Below, one piece after another: positions 7,415 through 11,075 of a DNA stretch of 11,075 bases; position 1 is the stretch's first letter; every line of letters begins with the position of its first letter. The notes under the pieces were generated by a model. It saw only the letters and a program-made list of their open reading frames with translations. It did no database searches and was not told where the DNA came from. The position numbers and the translations under genes are program-made. This DNA is from an uncultured Rickettsiales bacterium (GTDB lineage Bacteria; Pseudomonadota; Alphaproteobacteria; UBA8366), in contig CAJWTF010000128.1 in assembly GCA_913046825.1 (NCBI GenBank), forward strand, positions 1 through 11,075, given 5' to 3'.

Positions 7415-7879
7415 ATGGAAATCTCCGATCTCATCACGCCGGCCAGCATATTTTCAAAATTGCCCGCTACTTCCAAGAAGCAGGCATTACAGGAATTGGC
7501 GAAGCGGGCGTCCGATATTTCGGAACTCAATGAGCGGGTGATATTTGACGCGTTGATTGAACGTGAGCGATTGGGGACCACCGGTGTCGGTAACGGAATT
7601 GCGATTCCACACGGCAAGCTCGCCGGGCTTGATCGATTGCATGGTCTATTTGCCCGTTTGGACAAGCCGATTGAGTTCGAATCGATCGATGAGCAGCCGG
7701 TGGATTTGATTTTCCTGCTATTGGCGCCGGAATGTGCCGGGGCGGATCATCTGAAAGCCTTGGCCCGGGTGTCCAGGTTGTTGCGGGACCGGTCGACCTG
7801 CGAAAAGCTTCGCGGTTCGGAAGATCCCGACGCACTTTACGCCCTCTTGATCGAAACTGCGACGGACGCTGCGGCCTAG
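7415..7879 (+). CDS. ptsN: Nitrogen-PTS EIIA protein (EIIA-Ntr)
   Basis: This is a phosphoryl acceptor of the nitrogen-related PTS (EI-Ntr, NPr, EIIA-Ntr), a regulatory rather than sugar-transporting chain that controls potassium uptake, stress responses and other targets. The 154-residue protein is a single PTS EIIA type-2 domain. The phosphorylated histidine is H66 in GIAIPHGK, preceded by the typical ERLGTTGVGNG. The core continues through PVDLIFLLLAPE and HLKALARVSRLLRD. It starts 9 bp after hpf, matching the common rpoN-hpf-ptsN arrangement. The rapZ and ptsO (NPr) genes that follow in enterobacteria are not here. The gene ends 25 bp from the convergent DUF1150 gene, and no clear bidirectional terminator is visible between them. 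Confidence 0.96.
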   Translation: MEISDLITPASIFSKLPATSKKQALQELAKRASDISELNERVIFDALIERERLGTTGVGNGIAIPHGKLAGLDRLHGLFARLDKPIEFESIDEQPVDLIFLLLAPECAGADHLKALARVSRLLRDRSTCEKLRGSEDPDALYALLIETATDAAA

Positions 7880-7904
7880 TCCTCCGCCAAACTTTTTGAG
7901 CGTA

Positions 7905-8117
7905 TTAGTGGACGCTTACCGGCTCAAAATCGTTCTCTAACGCGGCCATGATCGCGGTCTTGTAGTTTGGTGCGATGCCGAGTTCGCGCCCGTCGCCCGC
8001 CATCAGCATGAATTGCACAGTATTATCGATGTGGACTGGGCGGACATAGGCGACATCGTCGGCGCCTAGGCTGGCAAACTCTATTTCCGTAATCTGTCGG
8101 GCTGATTCTTCGGTCAT
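7905..8117 (-). CDS. DUF1150 family small protein
   Basis: A 70-residue soluble protein of unknown function beginning MTEESARQITEIEFASLG. It has the core VAYVRPV and VQFMLMAGDGRELGIAPNYKTAIMAALENDFEPVSVH, recognisable as DUF1150, a family largely restricted to alphaproteobacteria. The open frame extends further upstream to 8273, but the start is placed at 8117 because a strong AAGGAGG lies at 8131-8125, 7 nt before it, and because the longer frame runs inside hsp20. The hsp20 stop codon is one base away, so the two genes are translationally coupled. The pairing suggests a part in stress or protein quality control; that is inference from context. Confidence 0.88.
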   Translation of the reverse strand: MTEESARQITEIEFASLGADDVAYVRPVHIDNTVQFMLMAGDGRELGIAPNYKTAIMAALENDFEPVSVH

Positions 8118-8118
8118 G

Positions 8119-8589
8119 TCATTCGCCTCCTTGGGTGACGTCGTCGATCTCGAGCGGTCGATTGCGGCTTTGACAGGGGGGGGCACTCGCGATCTCAATC
8201 GTGCGGACTCGGCTTTCCGGTGCCGGTCGTGCGAGTTCAATATGCAGCAACCCATTATCCAAATGCGCGCCATTCACTTCAATTCCGTCCGCGAGCACGA
8301 AATTGCGAAGGAACTGACGGGCGGCGATGCCCTGGTGCAGGAAGACGCGGTCCTGATCGTCCGTTTGCTGCCCGCGAATGACGAGTTGGTTGTCCTCAAG
8401 CTCTATCGACAGATTCTCTTCGGAGAAACCGGCGACGGCGAGAGTAATTCTTAGTTGATTGTCGCCGACCTGTTCGATGTTGTAGGGCGGGTAGCCCTCG
8501 GTTTGCATCTTTGAGATTCGGTCGAGAGTCCGCTCGATATCTTCGAAGCCCAACAACAGAGGGCTATTGAATAAAGAAATGCGAGCCAT
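8119..8589 (-). CDS. Small heat-shock protein, Hsp20/IbpA class
   Basis: An ATP-independent holdase chaperone that binds unfolding or aggregating proteins until DnaK/ClpB can act. The 156-residue product has a short N-terminal arm (MARISLFNSPLLLGFEDIERTL) typical of the class-A IbpA/HspA group. An alpha-crystallin domain follows (about 36-128, PYNIEQVGDNQLRITLAVAGFSEENL through DGIEVNGAHLDNGLLHIEL), and the C-terminal I-x-I anchor motif is visible in RTIEIAS. The start at 8589 was chosen over the ATG 18 nt upstream because GGAGG (8602-8598) lies 8 nt before it and MARISLFN is the usual N-terminus. An 8-C tract (plus 8176-8183) lies near the 3' end. The present frame ends NRPLEIDDVTQGGE directly before DUF1150. 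The upstream region carries a sigma-32-type promoter and a structured leader. Confidence 0.95.
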   Translation of the reverse strand: MARISLFNSPLLLGFEDIERTLDRISKMQTEGYPPYNIEQVGDNQLRITLAVAGFSEENLSIELEDNQLVIRGQQTDDQDRVFLHQGIAARQFLRNFVLADGIEVNGAHLDNGLLHIELARPAPESRVRTIEIASAPPCQSRNRPLEIDDVTQGGE

Positions 8590-8684
8590 GAGCAGCGCCT
8601 CCTCCATGCGGTGAGCGAGTGGCTGTAGTATTTTTGGACCGTGAGGCTCCCACTAAACGGCCCAAACCTCCGGCCCCTTGCAAC
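8590..8684 (-). promoter_or_regulatory. Structured hsp20 leader, candidate ROSE-like RNA thermometer
   Basis: With transcription starting near 8684 the leader would be about 95 nt, within the size range of ROSE thermometers found ahead of alphaproteobacterial hsp20 genes. On the transcript, CGCTC (8617-8613) can pair with GAGGCG (8601-8596), which overlaps the Shine-Dalgarno GGAGG. The duplex keeps one bulged G, recalling the ROSE-type pairing of a short pyrimidine-containing strand with the ribosome site. An upstream stem pairs GGGCCGT with ACGGTCC, with one G-U pair. This is hand-folded, and the ROSE consensus was not formally tested. Confidence 0.4.
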
Positions 8685-8690
8685 AGATAT

Positions 8691-8720
8691 TATCTGGGGA
8701 CGATATAGGCCCGTTGCAAG
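8691..8720 (-). promoter_or_regulatory. Sigma-32 (RpoH) type heat-shock promoter for hsp20
   Basis: On the minus strand, CTTGCAA (8720-8714) is followed after 14 nt by CCCCAGATA (8699-8691). This closely fits the heat-shock consensus CTTGAAA ... CCCCATNTA with the expected spacing. Its direction and distance to hsp20 are correct, with transcription predicted to start near 8684. It drives the hsp20-DUF1150 pair. Confidence 0.65.
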
Positions 8721-8728
8721 CGGCCTAT
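8705..8728. promoter_or_regulatory. 24-bp palindrome centred on the hsp20 -35 element
   Basis: The arms ATAGGCC (8705-8711) and GGCCTAT (8722-8728) flank a self-complementary TTGCAA core (8714-8719). Twenty of 24 positions are symmetric. The core is the -35 element of the heat-shock promoter. A further ATAGGC at 8734-8739 can pair with the right arm as an alternative hairpin, GCCTAT-ggtcg-ATAGGC. A near copy of the left half, GGCC-cc-TTGCAA, lies at 8672-8683, 36 bp from GGCC-cg-TTGCAA at 8708-8719, and overlaps the predicted start of transcription. This is the layout expected of a repressor operator; the regulator is unknown. Confidence 0.5.
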
Positions 8729-8738
8729 GGTCGATAGG

Positions 8739-8897
8739 CTAATTGATCACGCGAAGTGCAATACGATCCTCCGGCACCGCATAGAGCGTGTCGAGCGGGG
8801 TGTCAAAGGGAGCGCCATCGAAGGGTGAGGCGACGCCGAAGAAGGCCAACAGCATGAATAGGCTGGCGACAGAAGCGACGAAGGTGAGTTGCTGCAT
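8739..8897 (-). CDS. Unrecognised 52-residue membrane or secreted peptide
   Basis: A short frame starting ATG at 8897 and ending TAG at 8741-8739. The product begins MQQLTFVASVASLFMLLAFF and has a hydrophobic stretch over about residues 4-23. A polar tail follows, containing DTPLDTLYAVPEDRIALRVIN. Most codons end in G or C, as in the neighbouring real genes. A stop lies two codons upstream, so the ATG is the first possible start in this stretch. No good Shine-Dalgarno sequence is visible, which weakens the call. It lies on the same strand as hsp20, with its stop touching the palindromic promoter region. It could be an exported lipid- or membrane-associated peptide, but no family was recognised. 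Confidence 0.5.
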   Translation of the reverse strand: MQQLTFVASVASLFMLLAFFGVASPFDGAPFDTPLDTLYAVPEDRIALRVIN

Positions 8898-9027
8898 GTG
8901 TCAAATTTCAGATCTATTTCGTTCGTCCCAACCGTGCCTTCACTTTGGGGTATGGTCGGACCGGAAAACTGCTGTAACTTCGATCATAAGCGGCGAAATT
9001 TAGGCGCGTTGTGCGGGCTGTCATCCG

Positions 9028-9056
9028 TTGAGGGGCATCTAGGAAAGGGAAATAAA
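9028..9056 (+). promoter_or_regulatory. Weak candidate promoter in the 236-bp spacer before the MFS gene
   Basis: TTGAGG (9028-9033) and AATAAA (9051-9056) are 17 bp apart and each match the sigma-70 hexamers at 4/6 positions. They are the best pair seen in the spacer between the divergent small ORF (8897) and the exporter gene (9134). Nothing else convincing, including a ribosome binding site next to 9134, was found in this spacer. Confidence 0.25.
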
Positions 9057-9133
9057 TCACGCCGTGTATCAGGGACGAGACGATGCAAAGGTGCTAGATA
9101 TCGGGTGTGACTCTACCACTGATCGCGATGTGA

Positions 9134-10627
9134 ATGGTCGGCACTGATACAAAATCGATTCCGCGTGGCCTCATCCTCTTGGCGATGTCGCTGTGCACTA
9201 TGCTTTATGCGGTGACATTGACCATAGTGAATGTCGTGTTGCCGCAATTGCAGGGCGCGTTGGCAGCGACGCCGGAAGAAGTGTCGTGGGTGGTGACCTT
9301 GAATGTCATCGCAACGGCAGTCGTCACTCCAGCCACCGGCTGGCTGGTCTCCCGGTGGGGCCATCGCAACGTCATTCTGTGGTCCATTATAGGCTTTTCG
9401 GTCAGCTCATTGCTCTGTGCAACGGCCGACACGCTGATACCACTGTTGATCTATAGGGTTGGACAAGGGGTGTTCGGGGCGCCGCTGGTGCCACTTTCCC
9501 AAGCGATCATTGTGGCCGTCTATCCGCCGGAACGCCGGGCCTTTGCGCAGGGTATATTCGGCATGTCGGTGGTGCTTGGGCCGGCGATTGCGCCGGTCCT
9601 GGGAGGCTATCTCGCCGAGGAATACAACTGGCGTTTTGTCTTTATCCTGATCCTGCCGATGTGCGCTGTGACGCTGCTGTTTGTTTGGCTTTGGGTGCAT
9701 GACCCGGGCGAAAGATCGAAAAGCAATCTTGATTGGACCGGGTTCCTGATGTTCTCGCTCGTGATCACCTGCGCGCAATTAATGATGGATCGTGGAGAGC
9801 GCCAGGATTGGTTCGAATCTTATGAAATTTGGGGATATGTCGCGGTCATTGTGGCGGCACTTTGGATGTTTCTAGTGCACTCGGCGACGACCGACAATCC
9901 ATTTATAAAACGGGAATTATTCAGGGATCGTAATTTTTCCATTGGTCTTGCGCTCGTGTTTATATACGGGATGCTGAATATCACGCCGACCGTGATGATC
10001 CCGACCATGTTGCAGAATCTCATGGGTTATCCGGATTCGATGATCGGATTTTTGCTGGCGGCGCGGGGTGCTGGGATGGTTCTGGGGTTCTTCGTGGTCG
10101 CGCAAATCGCCAAGTTCGACCCGAGGATCGGCATGATCTTGGGTGTTGCGGCAATTGGTGTCTCGGGCTGGAACATGGCGCTGTTTAATCTGGAGGTCGA
10201 TCCATTAACCATCGCCTTGAGTGGTGTCCTGCAAGGCATAGGCTCGGCGGTAATGTGGGTCCCACTCTCCATCGTCGCTTTTGCGACCTTGCCAGTGCGG
10301 CTGTTTCCCGACGCGTCCTCGATTTTTCATCTGCTGCGGAATTTCGGCAGCAGCATCTTCATCTCGGTGAGCGTGCTGACGGTCTCGCGAACCGGCAAGA
10401 TCAGCTATTCGGAATTATCGGAAAATATCAGCGCCTTCACAGACATCGCGCGCTACCCGGAGGTCATGGGCCTCTGGTCCTTCGAATCGGCCCAGGGCTT
10501 GGCCGCGCTTGGCTCCGAAGTAAATCGCCAAGCGCTGATGGTCGGCTACGCCAATTCCTTCGCGCTTTATGCCTTGGCGGCGTTCTCCGCGATCCCGTTG
10601 ATGTTGCTGGTGAAGATCAAGCCGTAA
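9134..10627 (+). CDS. DHA2-type MFS transporter (EmrB/QacA-like drug exporter)
   Basis: A 497-residue inner-membrane protein with about 14 predicted helices, the arrangement of the DHA2 proton-driven multidrug antiporters. Recognisable parts are the first helix and its boundary (LYAVTLTIVNVVLPQLQGALAATPEEVSWV), motif A (GWLVSRWGHRNVIL), the motif-B-like arginine helix (LLIYRVGQGVFGAPLVPLSQAII), and motif C (GMSVVLGPAIAPVLGGYL), the antiporter signature. The usual Asp in helix 1 (L-D-x-T-I-x-N) and the Asp of motif A (G-x-L-x-D-R) are both replaced here, by T and S respectively. EmrB-like pumps often work with a periplasmic EmrA/HlyD partner; none is in this window. The ATG at 9134 is forced by a TGA immediately before it, yet it has no obvious Shine-Dalgarno sequence. 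Substrate is not predictable. Confidence 0.9.
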   Translation: MVGTDTKSIPRGLILLAMSLCTMLYAVTLTIVNVVLPQLQGALAATPEEVSWVVTLNVIATAVVTPATGWLVSRWGHRNVILWSIIGFSVSSLLCATADTLIPLLIYRVGQGVFGAPLVPLSQAIIVAVYPPERRAFAQGIFGMSVVLGPAIAPVLGGYLAEEYNWRFVFILILPMCAVTLLFVWLWVHDPGERSKSNLDWTGFLMFSLVITCAQLMMDRGERQDWFESYEIWGYVAVIVAALWMFLVHSATTDNPFIKRELFRDRNFSIGLALVFIYGMLNITPTVMIPTMLQNLMGYPDSMIGFLLAARGAGMVLGFFVVAQIAKFDPRIGMILGVAAIGVSGWNMALFNLEVDPLTIALSGVLQGIGSAVMWVPLSIVAFATLPVRLFPDASSIFHLLRNFGSSIFISVSVLTVSRTGKISYSELSENISAFTDIARYPEVMGLWSFESAQGLAALGSEVNRQALMVGYANSFALYALAAFSAIPLMLLVKIKP

Positions 10628-10760
10628 CTGTGACTGGTTCTTCGGGCATGAACCGATGCCTGCTGCCGATCTGGATTTGGCGGCTCGCGAATTTTACGCG
10701 CGGGTCTGCTGTGCGCGGAACGGCCAGGTCTTTTTCAACTGACGGAGACGGTTTCGCCCG

Positions 10761-11075
10761 TTAGGCCGGTTCGATACGTGTGCGTTCGAGTTTCGAAGTA
10801 TCGGCGCCTTCAATGCGGATGAGGCGAGTTGGCCCGTCCCGCATCGGTGCATGGATCGCGCCGGCTGGATAAAGATGAGCGTCGCCAGGCTTCAGATGAT
10901 AGCTCTTATCCAAGGCGACTTTCGTGGCCGTTTTGGGGCTATCGCCGACCTCGACAATTTTCCAATCCGTCATCTCGGTCTCGCCGACCGCTTGTCCATA
11001 GATTGCCCAGGTCGATCCGTGATCATGCGGATACCCTTTCTTGGCACCCGGATTATTGTGCGCGCAGATCAGGAA
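10761..11075 (-). CDS. Cupin-fold protein, C-terminal part (runs off the right edge)
   Basis: The minus-strand frame is open from the window edge, entering at FLICAHNNPGAKKGYPHDHG, and ends at a TAA at 10763-10761; 104 residues are visible. The pattern HDHGSTWAIYGQAVGETEMTDW followed by LKPGDAHLYPAGAIHAP is the two-motif signature of a cupin with a HxH...H metal site, resembling cysteine-dioxygenase-like and related small metal-dependent cupins. An ATG at 10973 is internal, not the true start, because the HDHG motif lies upstream of it. The gene converges on the MFS gene across 133 bp; that gap holds a GGTTC/GAACC hairpin (10636-10654) without a T-run and no clear terminator. Substrate and reaction cannot be assigned. 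Confidence 0.8.
   Translation of the reverse strand, partial: FLICAHNNPGAKKGYPHDHGSTWAIYGQAVGETEMTDWKIVEVGDSPKTATKVALDKSYHLKPGDAHLYPAGAIHAPMRDGPTRLIRIEGADTSKLERTRIEPA

Noticed and set aside
7898..7920. AGCGT/ACGCT hairpin between convergent ptsN and DUF1150, as a bidirectional terminator
   Set aside because: Only 5 bp, no T-run on the correct side for either strand, and it overlaps the DUF1150 stop.
8116..8454. 112-residue plus-strand frame across hsp20 and the DUF1150 start
   Set aside because: Shadow of hsp20, whose alpha-crystallin domain on the other strand is unambiguous.
10255..10764. 169-residue plus-strand frame extending past the end of the MFS gene
   Set aside because: It overlaps the last transmembrane helices of the exporter in another frame, is arginine-rich in the way of shadow frames, and has no recognisable domain.

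Overview
The window looks like chromosomal DNA of an alphaproteobacterium, probably Rhodospirillales-like. This is judged from gene order (rnd, kdsD, lptC, lptA, lptB, rpoN, long-form hpf, ptsN), the short RNase D without an HRDC domain, and a convergent hsp20/DUF1150 pair typical of that class. No species can be named from the sequence alone.

Layout. Positions 1-855 (minus strand) hold the front part of a tyrosine recombinase gene that continues off the left edge. It is broken by one frameshift and one in-frame amber stop, and it is clearly more AT-rich than the rest. A 176-bp AT-rich to mixed spacer with repeats and two tandem hairpins separates it from the plus-strand core (1032-7879). The core is a cell-envelope and regulation block: RNase D, arabinose-5-phosphate isomerase (first step toward Kdo), the LptC/LptA/LptB parts of the LPS export bridge, sigma-54, a long ribosome hibernation factor, and the nitrogen-PTS EIIA protein. 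kdsD-lptC-lptA-lptB-rpoN are tightly packed or overlapping. hpf-ptsN have their own candidate promoter in the 153-bp gap after rpoN.

From 7905 to 8897 the minus strand carries DUF1150, a small heat-shock protein (Hsp20/IbpA type) and an unrecognised 52-aa membrane or secreted peptide. The hsp20 leader has the most structured regulation in the window: a good sigma-32-type promoter, a near-perfect 24-bp palindrome centred on its -35 element, a second half-site 36 bp away, and a roughly 95-nt leader whose Shine-Dalgarno region can pair in a ROSE-like way. A 14-helix DHA2-type MFS exporter (9134-10627, plus) and the C-terminal part of a cupin protein (minus, running off the right edge) complete the window.

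No CRISPR array, rRNA or complete insertion sequence was seen, and a tRNA-like patch near 1000 does not fold as a tRNA. The window is mostly an ordinary conserved locus. The points most worth a second look are the hsp20 control region, the small ORF upstream of it, the shortened C-terminal domain of HPF, and the decayed integrase at the left border.
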